Shown in pieces: positions 1 through 6,928 of a DNA stretch of 16,692 nucleotides. The translations under genes were made by a program, and so were the position numbers. The notes beneath the pieces were generated by a model. That model was not told where the DNA came from. It saw nothing but the letters and a program-made list of their open reading frames with translations, and searched no databases. Each line of letters begins with the position of its first letter. Positions within the stretch are counted from its first letter, which is position 1. The stretch spans positions 1 through 16,692 of the forward strand of contig CAZPZZ010000088.1 of NCBI GenBank assembly GCA_964591245.1. Direction: 5' to 3'. The stretch comes from CAZPZZ01 sp964591245. Lineage in GTDB: Bacteria > Acidobacteriota > Vicinamibacteria > Vicinamibacterales > UBA8438.

Positions 1-339
1 CCTGGGTTTGCACTTGAACATTTCGATGCGATCGGTCGCTGGCGTGATGTGGATGTGTCTTTCAATCCGATCGATGCATCTGGACGGTTGCCGGATGGTC
101 GCGGATTCGAAGGAGTGGCGGGGTTACGGTCTGCGCTGACAGAGCGCCCTGAGCGGTTTGTGGCGACGGTAACCGAAAAAATGATGACCTATGCGTTGGG
201 CCGAGGGCTCGACTACTACGATATGCCAACGGTTCGTCGCATTGTGGAAGAGGCGGCGGCTGATGATTATCGTTTTCACACGGTGATTCTGGAAATTGTC
301 ACCAGCGACCCGTTCTTGATGAGGAGATCGCAGCCATGA
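1..339 (+). CDS. DUF1592/DUF1588/DUF1585-family protein, C-terminal end (partial)
   Basis: The reading frame is open from base 1, so the gene begins outside the window and only the last 112 residues are present. The fragment opens with GFALEHFDAIGRWR, which resembles the start of the DUF1588/DUF1585 region, and ends with a DUF1585-like tail: a Met-Thr-Tyr-Ala-Leu-Gly-Arg stretch, then a helix ending in SDPFLMR. In the family these domains close a large exported protein that often carries a cytochrome c-like N-terminus, first noted in planctomycetes. No haem motif is in the part seen here. The TGA stop overlaps the ATG of the next gene (ATGA), so the two are almost surely translationally coupled. 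The biochemical role of the family is not established. Confidence 0.85.
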   Translation, partial: PGFALEHFDAIGRWRDVDVSFNPIDASGRLPDGRGFEGVAGLRSALTERPERFVATVTEKMMTYALGRGLDYYDMPTVRRIVEEAAADDYRFHTVILEIVTSDPFLMRRSQP

Positions 340-1676
340 TCGTCACAAAACGTGCGTTGTCTCGCCGCATGGTGCTTCGTGGGCTGGGGGCCACCGTGGC
401 TTTGCCGTTGCTCGATGCGATGGTGCCAGCGTTATCCGCCGCGGCGCGGGTGACGACGCCGGTGCCGAGGCTAGCATTTTTCTATGTTCCGAATGGGATG
501 TTTCCACCCGCGTTTCACCCCACTGGCTCCGGGGGGGCAGGGTTTGATTTGCCGCCGATTCTGCAGCCACTGGAGCCGTTCCGAGATCAGCTGACGGTGG
601 TCACCGGTTTGAGTAACTCGGGCGTCGTCAGTTCACGGGAGGGCGGGGGAGTGCATACCCGTGCGCATAGCGGGTGGCTCAGTGGCGTCCTACCAAAGCG
701 AACAGAAGGCGCCGACCTGCGCGGCGGCAAAACAATCGACCAATATGCGGCCGATACACTCGGTACCGATACGGCGTTACGCTCACTGGAGTTGACAACC
801 GAATCGAGCTATCGGGTGGGCAACTGCGAGAATGGGTATAGCTGCGCATACGTGAATTCCACGTCGTGGCGTAGTCCAACTACGCCCTTGCCACACGAGC
901 GTGACCCGCGCACGATCTTCCGGCGACTCTTTGGCGATGGGGGCACCGTTGAATCGCGCTTGCTGCAGATGCGCACCGATCGCAGCATTTTGGACTCGGT
1001 GACCGGAAGCATTCGTCGTTTGGCGACACAGGTTGGGGCAGCGGATCGGGTGACGGTGGACCGTTATCTGCAGTCGATTCGGGAGATCGAGCGCCGTATC
1101 CAGCGGACTGAAACGAATAACGCGTCCACGCCCTTACCTCAGATCGACCAGCCGGGTGGCGTCCCAGAGGACTACGACGAGCATGTTGGGCTCCTACACG
1201 ACATGCTGGTGCTCGCGTTTCAAGCGGATATTACTCGTGTCAGCTGCATGCAAATGGCGCGTGAGCAGAGTGGGCGGACATATTCCAACATTGGGGTACC
1301 ACAGGCCCACCACTCCGTGTCACATCATCAGCAAGATCCGTACAACATCACGCAGTACACCAAGATCAGTCAGCACCAGGTCGCGCTTTTCGCGCGGTTG
1401 GTCGAGAAATTGCGCAACACGCCTGATGGTGATGGAACGTTATTGGACCATAGCATTCTCGTGCACGGTGCCGGGATGAGTGACGGCGATCAGCATACCC
1501 CGTTCAATCTACCGACCTCGATCGTCGGTGGAGGACGCGGGAGGCTGGCTGGTAATCGACATTTGTTGTACGAGTTGCACACGCCATTCATGAATCTTGG
1601 GCTGGGCTTGCTTGACAAAGTTGATGTCAAGGTTGACCGAATCGCTGATAGTACTGGTCTGCTGACCGGTCTGTAA
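336..1676 (+). CDS. DUF1552 domain protein, Tat-exported
   Basis: This 446-residue protein begins with a twin-arginine signal: SRRMVLRG at residues 9-16, followed by a hydrophobic stretch and small residues near 35. The rest matches what I recall of DUF1552: an early FFYVPNGM segment, a long helical middle with ERRI, and a late HGAGMSDGDQHTPFNLP block followed by GGG.GRLAGNRHL. The length is normal for the family. The start ATG overlaps the previous stop by 4 bp, and GAGGAG at 321-326 serves as ribosome binding site. DUF1552 genes usually sit directly after DUF1592-type genes, as here, which implies a shared exported complex or pathway. Tat export suggests folding or cofactor loading in the cytoplasm. 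The molecular function is unknown. Confidence 0.9.
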   Translation: MIVTKRALSRRMVLRGLGATVALPLLDAMVPALSAAARVTTPVPRLAFFYVPNGMFPPAFHPTGSGGAGFDLPPILQPLEPFRDQLTVVTGLSNSGVVSSREGGGVHTRAHSGWLSGVLPKRTEGADLRGGKTIDQYAADTLGTDTALRSLELTTESSYRVGNCENGYSCAYVNSTSWRSPTTPLPHERDPRTIFRRLFGDGGTVESRLLQMRTDRSILDSVTGSIRRLATQVGAADRVTVDRYLQSIREIERRIQRTETNNASTPLPQIDQPGGVPEDYDEHVGLLHDMLVLAFQADITRVSCMQMAREQSGRTYSNIGVPQAHHSVSHHQQDPYNITQYTKISQHQVALFARLVEKLRNTPDGDGTLLDHSILVHGAGMSDGDQHTPFNLPTSIVGGGRGRLAGNRHLLYELHTPFMNLGLGLLDKVDVKVDRIADSTGLLTGL

Positions 1677-1743
1677 GTGCGGCGTATGGGGAGGAGGCAT
1701 GTGACGTCTGAAGGGTTCAATCGGAGGCCCTGATCCCTGTCTC

Positions 1744-1749
1744 GGGAGG
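1744..1749 (+). promoter_or_regulatory. ribosome binding site for the ankyrin gene
   Basis: GGGAGG lies 7 nt before the GTG at 1757 and supports that GTG as the start. The first in-frame ATG is inside the signal peptide and would remove its basic end. Confidence 0.6.
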
Positions 1750-1756
1750 CTGAACG

Positions 1757-3400
1757 GTGTGGACAGTGAAAGAGAGTGCGAGCGTGAGGCGGTTAGGGGT
1801 GTATAGACGCGGGTTCGTGGGGCTGATGGTGTCAGCGTTCCTGGGCGGGATGTCGGTCCAGGCGCAGGAGCCGCCGCTGGTTGACGCGGTGAGCCGTGGT
1901 GACACGATCGAAACCCAGGCCTTGATTGCGAGCGGAGTCAATCTGGACCGGCCGGCGACGGATGGATCGACGGCCTTGCATTGGGCGGTACACCGTGACG
2001 ATTCCTCACTCGTCGAGGTCCTGCTGACCGCTGGTGCGACAGCGACGGTGGCCAATCGCTACGGGGTTGAGCCGATCGTCTTGGCAGCCGAGAACGGGAA
2101 TGTGGTTATTGTTGAGGCACTGCTCGCGGGAGGGGCTGCGGCGACGACGTCGACGCCGGATGGCGAAACGGTTTTGATGACGGCGGCCCGTAACGGTGCT
2201 GCGGATGTTGTGCGGCTGTTGCTGACTCGTGGTGCTGACCCCAACGCCCGGGATCCGTTCCGTGGTCAAACTGCGCTTATGTGGGCAGCCGCTCGAAACA
2301 ATGCGGCTGCAGTGCGTGCGTTGGTAGAGCTAGGCGCAGATGTTCATGCCAAGACGGCACGCAAAGAGGAGACAACTCGCCGGCTCTTCTGGGCGGCCGC
2401 GCCGACGGGTTTTTCCGCGCTGATGTTCGCGGCCCGTGGAGGGCAGCTGGATGCGGTACGGGCGCTACTTGACGTTGGCGCCGATGTGAATGACACCCTG
2501 TCAGATGGACAGTCCGTGCTCATCGTGGCTATTGCCAACGCGAATTGGGAGGTGGGGGATTACTTGCTCGGTCGCGGCGCGATACCAACCCAGGATGCAG
2601 CCGGGTGGACTGCTCTGCACCAGGTGGTGCGCTCGCGCCGCATGAATTGTTGTCAGGGGTTTCCGGGGCCAATACCGACAGGTCGAGTGGACAGCACTGA
2701 TGTACTGAAGAAGCTGATCGCACTTGGCGCCGATGTCAATGCGCGAATGCGGACCAATGGGATGCAGGATGGTCAACGCAATCGTCTGAATCGCTTAGGT
2801 GCGACCCCATTTTTTCTGGCGGCGAAGTCCAATGACACCGAAGCCATGGATGTGCTCTTGGACGCAGGGGCAGATCCGCTGGTGTCCAATGCCGATGGCA
2901 CTACGGCGTTGATGGTGGCCGCCGGCGTTGCGGTCTTTAATCCTGGGGAGGATGGTGGAACCGAGCCAGCCCAGGAAGCAGAGATGCTGCGTGCCGTAAC
3001 GATGTTGGTAGATCTGGGACACGATGTGAACGGGGTGAACTATCGAGGGGAAACGCCGTTGCAGGGGGCCGCGTTTCGCGGTGCGAATAGTGTCGTCCAG
3101 TATCTCGTCGATCAGGGTGCCGATCTGGATGCCCGGAATGACCTGGGGTATTCTCCGCTGGCCATTGCGGCCGGATTCACCTACACGGACACCTACAAGC
3201 AGCAGAGCCAGACGGCAGACCTCTTGCGGGTGCTCATGGAAGCGCGGGGTATTTCGACTGAGGGAGAGGGTCATAGTATTCCCGGGTCCGTGTGCTTTGA
3301 CTGCTTGACCCGATCCGATCAGTATGCAGATCGGATGCGTTGGGAAGCGGAACTCGAGGCCGAGTTCAACGCACAGTTCGAAGCAGATGCTGAACGGTAG
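1757..3400 (+). CDS. exported ankyrin-repeat protein
   Basis: The 547-residue protein starts at GTG. Residues 11-36 form a signal peptide: Arg-rich start, hydrophobic core, then VQAQE as a likely cleavage site. From residue 40 to about 500 there are roughly ten ankyrin repeats, recognisable by repeated TALHWA-, ALMWAA- and LL..GADVNA-type units. Several repeats are interrupted by longer loops, for example residues 200-217, 293-312 and 391-408. The only four cysteines are a CC pair at 298-299 in one loop and a CxxC (CFDC, 513-516) after the last repeat. The tail to 547 is acidic and probably helical. Ankyrin repeats bind other proteins; an exported one next to DUF1592 and DUF1552 proteins may scaffold them. 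It is separated from the DUF1552 gene by 80 bp, so co-transcription is likely but not shown. Confidence 0.9.
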   Translation: MWTVKESASVRRLGVYRRGFVGLMVSAFLGGMSVQAQEPPLVDAVSRGDTIETQALIASGVNLDRPATDGSTALHWAVHRDDSSLVEVLLTAGATATVANRYGVEPIVLAAENGNVVIVEALLAGGAAATTSTPDGETVLMTAARNGAADVVRLLLTRGADPNARDPFRGQTALMWAAARNNAAAVRALVELGADVHAKTARKEETTRRLFWAAAPTGFSALMFAARGGQLDAVRALLDVGADVNDTLSDGQSVLIVAIANANWEVGDYLLGRGAIPTQDAAGWTALHQVVRSRRMNCCQGFPGPIPTGRVDSTDVLKKLIALGADVNARMRTNGMQDGQRNRLNRLGATPFFLAAKSNDTEAMDVLLDAGADPLVSNADGTTALMVAAGVAVFNPGEDGGTEPAQEAEMLRAVTMLVDLGHDVNGVNYRGETPLQGAAFRGANSVVQYLVDQGADLDARNDLGYSPLAIAAGFTYTDTYKQQSQTADLLRVLMEARGISTEGEGHSIPGSVCFDCLTRSDQYADRMRWEAELEAEFNAQFEADAER

Positions 3401-3483
3401 CCGGTGTGATGCCGACGTGGGATGAACGGGAAGCCGAGTGCCCCTCTGTATGTGTTCGAGCGGGCCGGAGTGGAATGTCTGAG

Positions 3484-3492
3484 AAGGGAAGG
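3484..3492 (+). promoter_or_regulatory. ribosome binding site setting the start at 3499
   Basis: AAGGGAAGG sits 6 nt before the ATG at 3499. Upstream in-frame ATGs at 3406 and 3475 have no comparable site and would add a charged stretch in front of the signal peptide, so 3499 is preferred. Confidence 0.6.
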
Positions 3493-3498
3493 TGTCAG

Positions 3499-4512
3499 AT
3501 GGGCAGTGGTCGCGTCAGTATGAGTTCGCTTCTGGCCCTTGTGTTCGCGGCTGCGTTGCTTGTGCCGCTGGCGTCCGTCGCTCAGCCGATATCGTCACCG
3601 CTCGTCTCCAATCCGCGAACACCAGAAGGACATCCCGACCTCCAGGGGGTCTGGGACTTTGGCTCGGTGACCCCCCTCCAGAGACCAGTGGAACTGGCCG
3701 AACAGGAATTTCTGACGGATGAAGATGTATCGGCGCTCGAATCTGAAGCCGTTGCAGCCCAGATTGACCGCCCACCACGTCCCGGGGACCCTGGGAGCTA
3801 CAATCAGTTTTGGATGGCCCGTGGTACGACGGTCGCCGGAACTCGACGAACATCACTGATTGTGGATCCTGCAGACGGGCGCCTGCCAGCGTATACCTCC
3901 GCGGGCGAGGTACGGATGGCAGTTCGAGAGGATGCGCGCCGTCGGAACGCGGGTCCCGAAGATCGCGATGTCGACGAGCGATGTCTGTTGGGGTTTAATT
4001 CAGGACCGCCCATGTTGCCTGGGGCGTACAACAATTTTGTCCAGGTGTTTCAAGTTCCGGGGTTCGTCGTCATCTTGAACGAGATGGTCAATGACGTGCG
4101 TATCATTCCGCTCGATGACCGTCCCGCGGTGTCCACTCAGATACGCCAATGGAAGGGTAGCTCACGCGGACGCTGGGAGGGAGACACGCTTGTCGTAGAG
4201 ACGCGTAATTTCAGAGATCTTGGTACGGCTCATCCGGCACCGAATATGGAGCGCCTTGAGGCATTGGGGCCGAATTTGCATCTGGTCGAACGGTTCAGCC
4301 GATTCGATGCGAACACCTTGCTCTATCAGTTCACGATCGACGACCCAACCGCATTTACAACGCCCTGGAGCGTCGAAATGACGATGACGAAAACCTCGGA
4401 TCCGCTCTACGAGTACGCGTGTCACGAAGGAAACTACGGCCTGTCCAATATTCTTGCTGGCGCTCAGTCAGAACATCGCGCTGCTCTGGCCGCTGCGTCG
4501 AATCCGAAGTGA
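3499..4512 (+). CDS. secreted PDLQG-motif protein, copy 1
   Basis: From the chosen ATG the protein has 337 residues. Residues 9-29 are a Sec signal peptide ending in SVAQ. The mature part contains blocks shared with a second copy at 13096-14139: HPDLQGVW (45-52), TPLQRP (58-63), SYNQFW (100-105), RTSLIVDPADGRLP (117-130), GSSRGRWEGDTLVVET (220-235), TIDDP (279-283) and YACHEGNY (306-313). Two cysteines, 162 and 308, are conserved between the copies and could form a disulphide. I recall many such proteins annotated only as hypothetical in Acidobacteria-type genomes; no enzymatic motif is evident. The alternating polar/apolar pattern after residue 170 suggests a beta-rich fold. It follows the ankyrin gene on the same strand. 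Function unknown. Confidence 0.85.
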   Translation: MGSGRVSMSSLLALVFAAALLVPLASVAQPISSPLVSNPRTPEGHPDLQGVWDFGSVTPLQRPVELAEQEFLTDEDVSALESEAVAAQIDRPPRPGDPGSYNQFWMARGTTVAGTRRTSLIVDPADGRLPAYTSAGEVRMAVREDARRRNAGPEDRDVDERCLLGFNSGPPMLPGAYNNFVQVFQVPGFVVILNEMVNDVRIIPLDDRPAVSTQIRQWKGSSRGRWEGDTLVVETRNFRDLGTAHPAPNMERLEALGPNLHLVERFSRFDANTLLYQFTIDDPTAFTTPWSVEMTMTKTSDPLYEYACHEGNYGLSNILAGAQSEHRAALAAASNPK

Positions 4513-4513
4513 G

Positions 4514-4529
4514 GTGGCGGTAACGCCGC
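4514..4529 (+). repeat. small hairpin just after the copy 1 stop codon
   Basis: GTGGCG and CGCCGC flank a GTAA loop, giving a 6-bp stem with one G-U pair, 1 nt after the stop codon. No T-run follows, so it is a weak candidate for a transcript-end structure and not a convincing intrinsic terminator. Confidence 0.35.
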
Positions 4530-4701
4530 GGCAAATCTATCGCGGTTGAGATGTCGTTCCCGGCCTCGCTGAACCATTGTCCACCGTTCGGGCTCTAGCC
4601 GCGCCTCTTCGGGGTGCGTGCGTTCTGGAGTTCGTTCAGCCCGTCTCTGTCCGGAGTATGGGTGGCGTACGCTCGGCTCTGTCACATAGACAGGAAACAG
4701 G

Positions 4702-4711
4702 AAAGAGGAGG
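4702..4711 (+). promoter_or_regulatory. strong ribosome binding site of the hydrolase gene
   Basis: AAAGAGGAGG lies 4 nt before the ATG at 4716 and decides this start. The frame stays open upstream to an ATG-less region at 4614, but that extension would be a 34-residue non-signal leader. Confidence 0.7.
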
Positions 4712-4715
4712 CATT

Positions 4716-5651
4716 ATGGCAAACGGAAAGTGGCTCACTGGTCTCGTTGTCGCAATTGCGCTGTTCCTGACCGCGGCTCGTCCCGGTCTAGCCGAGGCGC
4801 AGTTGAGTGAGACGACAGCATTCCTCGCGGACCTCTCCAACAGTTACCGCGTGGTGCCGAATGTGACCTACCACGTTGCCAACAGTCACGAGAACAAGCT
4901 TGACCTTTATCTTCCCACCAACGCCAACGGTCCCGTCCCGGTGCTGATGATGATCCATGGTGGCGGCTGGGTCTTGGGCACTAAGGAGTCACAGTTCTTG
5001 CGCGCCATGCCGTATCTCGAAATGGGATGGGCCGTGGTTAACGTGACCTATCGACTTGTGCAGGTGTCGCGTGCCCCGGCGGCGGTCGAGGATTGTTTGT
5101 GTGCACTCCAGTGGATTGCCCGGAACGCAGATACGTACAATTTTGATTTGAATCGAGTTGTCACCACCGGTAACTCGGCGGGGGGGCATCTCGCGCTGAC
5201 CACCGGGATGGTACCCGCCTCCGCGGGGATGGGCCGGGAGTGCGCCGCAGGGGCCTTTGCTGGCCCGTCGACCGTTCCCGAGATCGACGTGGCGGCCATC
5301 ATCAACTGGTATGGAATCACTGATGTTGCCGATCTGACCAGTGGGCCAAACACGAAAGGCTATGCGGTGCAGTGGCTGGGTGGGTTGCTGAACAGAGAGG
5401 AGATCGAAAAATTGACCTCCCCGTTAACCCATGTTCGGGCTGGGCTCCCGCCGGTCCTGACGATTCATGGGGATGCAGATCCGATTGTTCCCTACCAGCA
5501 CGCCGTCCGTTTGCACGAGGCACTCGATGGGGCGGGTGTAGTCAATAGGCTCCACACAGTGCCGGGTGGGGGACATGGCGGCTTTACGACGGCTGAGACC
5601 CTGGAGATCTTCGAGGTGATCATGCGTTTTCTCCAGGATCACGAGCTGTGA
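4716..5651 (+). CDS. exported alpha/beta hydrolase (esterase-like)
   Basis: The 311-residue product starts with a signal peptide (residues 5-28, hydrophobic core VVAIALFLTA). The alpha/beta-hydrolase signs are complete: oxyanion-hole motif HGGGW (81-85), nucleophile elbow GNSAG with Ser154, acid Asp255 in HGDADPIVP, and catalytic His287 in GGGHGGF. The arrangement fits the BD-FAE/hormone-sensitive-lipase-like carboxylesterases, which cut small acyl or feruloyl esters outside the cytoplasm. The true substrate cannot be read from sequence. A CLC motif at 127-129 is an additional cysteine pair. The gene follows PDLQG copy 1 after 203 bp with no gene in between, so it may have its own promoter, though I see no convincing one. 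A structured hairpin follows the stop. Confidence 0.92.
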   Translation: MANGKWLTGLVVAIALFLTAARPGLAEAQLSETTAFLADLSNSYRVVPNVTYHVANSHENKLDLYLPTNANGPVPVLMMIHGGGWVLGTKESQFLRAMPYLEMGWAVVNVTYRLVQVSRAPAAVEDCLCALQWIARNADTYNFDLNRVVTTGNSAGGHLALTTGMVPASAGMGRECAAGAFAGPSTVPEIDVAAIINWYGITDVADLTSGPNTKGYAVQWLGGLLNREEIEKLTSPLTHVRAGLPPVLTIHGDADPIVPYQHAVRLHEALDGAGVVNRLHTVPGGGHGGFTTAETLEIFEVIMRFLQDHEL

Positions 5652-5668
5652 GTCGATAGATGCAACTG

Positions 5669-5719
5669 CGGACCGGAGAGGGTGGTCAGAAAATAGCAGG
5701 CCTGACACTCTCCGGTCCG
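5669..5719 (+). repeat. long imperfect hairpin after the hydrolase gene
   Basis: CGGACCGGAGAG (5669-5680) pairs perfectly with CTCTCCGGTCCG (5708-5719). Inside, after an internal loop (GGTG against A), GTCAG (5685-5689) pairs with CTGAC (5702-5706), leaving a 12-nt apical loop. The total is 17 base pairs. It lies 17 nt after the hydrolase stop codon. No T-tract follows, so it could protect a 3' end, act as a factor-assisted terminator, or be a genomic repeat. Confidence 0.8.
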
Positions 5720-5761
5720 GGGCGACCTGGTCTCTGGGAATGACGGCCCGGCAAACGCCGT

Positions 5762-5780
5762 GTCTGAGATCAGATCAGAC
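5762..5780 (+). repeat. inverted repeat upstream of the HupE-like gene
   Basis: GTCTGA (5762-5767) and TCAGAC (5775-5780) are perfect inverted arms around GATCAGA, ending 22 nt before the start codon. It could be an operator or a small 5' leader hairpin. No matching promoter elements are evident. Confidence 0.45.
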
Positions 5781-5802
5781 CTGAAGCCATAAACGGTCAA
5801 CG

Positions 5803-6915
5803 GTGCCTCAATCGCGTTCCGCATTTTTAGTCATCGTGCTCCTTGCGGTCTGGAGTACGGGGATCACGCCGGATGCGGCTGCTCATGAACTTGAACTGAC
5901 AGAAGTGCATCTCTCGTTTTCCAACGATGGATCGTTTCAGGTCGATGTCATGAATGATCCAGGATGGCTGTTGATGCGAGTGGAGCCATTCTCGGGTTTG
6001 GGGTTGTCGGGACGCCTGGAACCGGCGCAGCGCGATGATCGCCTGGTCGAGATGGAAGAGACGTTCGCCGAGCGGGTGCATCTCTATTTTGACGGCGTTC
6101 GGGTCGACGCGCGCGCTCGCTACCGTCCTCCGACGGATGTGGGGCCCGCGGCGCCAGATGGGACCCGTTTGGGAGTCATGCGCCTCGACGGACAGGTGCC
6201 GCCCGGAGCCTTAACGTTCAGCTTCGCCTACGGGTTGATCATGGATCCCTATCCGATCCTGATCCGAAACAGGGAAAATGAGGTTGTCACATACTGGAAC
6301 GTTGGCGAATATGAGACCGAGGTGTTCAGCCTCGATGAGTTGACGCCGCCGACCCGGTGGGAGGTGGTGCAGACCTACCTGTGGCTGGGTTTTACCCATA
6401 TCGTACCGAAAGGCCTTGACCACATTTTATTTGTGGTCGGGATCTTCTTGCTTAGTGTCCGCGTCTGGCCTCTACTCGCGCAGGTGACGAGCTTTACGGT
6501 GGCCCATACCCTTACTCTTGGCCTGACAATGTTTGGTGTGGTCGCCTTGCCACCGACTCTGGTGGAGCCGCTGATTGCGCTCTCGATTGCCTATGTCGGT
6601 ATCGAGAATGTCATGACGAGTGAACTGCGGCGCTGGCGGTTGGGTTTGGTGTTCGGGTTTGGGCTACTGCACGGGATGGGATTCGCTGGCGTCTTGCGTG
6701 AACTTGGATTGCCGACCGGGGAATTCGTACCTGCACTGATGAGTTTCAATATCGGTGTTGAGGGCGGTCAGTTGCTTGTGATTGCCATTCTGGGGCTCGT
6801 CTTGGGGTGGACCCGGCGCCAGCACTGGTATCGCCGGGTCGTCGTAATTCCATTGTCTCTGGTGATCGCTGCCATCGGTCTGTATTGGACGCTGACACGG
6901 GCGGCCGCGGGCTAG
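5803..6915 (+). CDS. HupE/UreJ_2-family membrane protein
   Basis: The 370-residue product begins at GTG; an in-frame TGA at 5782 excludes earlier starts and no good ribosome binding site is seen. Residues 6-27 are a signal peptide ending in DAAAHE. An extracytoplasmic domain of about 160 residues follows, then five or six membrane segments from about 190 to 365. Family blocks are FTHIVPKGLDH (197-207), FTVAHTLTL (231-239), YVGIENV (264-270), LLHGMGFAG (288-296) and FNIGVEGGQL (315-324). The histidines in membrane segments (199, 207, 235, 290) are plausible metal ligands. Related HupE/UreJ proteins carry nickel for hydrogenase or urease, but no such enzyme is encoded here, and the role of this subfamily is unproven. 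Confidence 0.9.
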   Translation: MPQSRSAFLVIVLLAVWSTGITPDAAAHELELTEVHLSFSNDGSFQVDVMNDPGWLLMRVEPFSGLGLSGRLEPAQRDDRLVEMEETFAERVHLYFDGVRVDARARYRPPTDVGPAAPDGTRLGVMRLDGQVPPGALTFSFAYGLIMDPYPILIRNRENEVVTYWNVGEYETEVFSLDELTPPTRWEVVQTYLWLGFTHIVPKGLDHILFVVGIFLLSVRVWPLLAQVTSFTVAHTLTLGLTMFGVVALPPTLVEPLIALSIAYVGIENVMTSELRRWRLGLVFGFGLLHGMGFAGVLRELGLPTGEFVPALMSFNIGVEGGQLLVIAILGLVLGWTRRQHWYRRVVVIPLSLVIAAIGLYWTLTRAAAG

Positions 6916-6928
6916 AATGATGCTCCGG

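Noticed and set aside
1686..1733. A 15-codon open frame with GGGGAGGAGG nearby, between the DUF1552 and ankyrin genes, and an ATG-TGA start-stop at 1699-1704
   Set aside because: Too short to judge; the purine-rich stretch lies inside or too close to the possible starts, and no conservation can be tested.
3293..3306. CFDC in the ankyrin protein as a c-type haem site
   Set aside because: The required His after the second Cys is absent (Leu follows).
3406..3498. Upstream starts (3406 or 3475) for PDLQG copy 1
   Set aside because: They would put up to 31 charged residues before the signal peptide, while 3499 has a well-spaced ribosome site.
5669..5719. Calling this hairpin an intrinsic terminator
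   Set aside because: No run of T follows the stem on either strand, so only a structured element is claimed.
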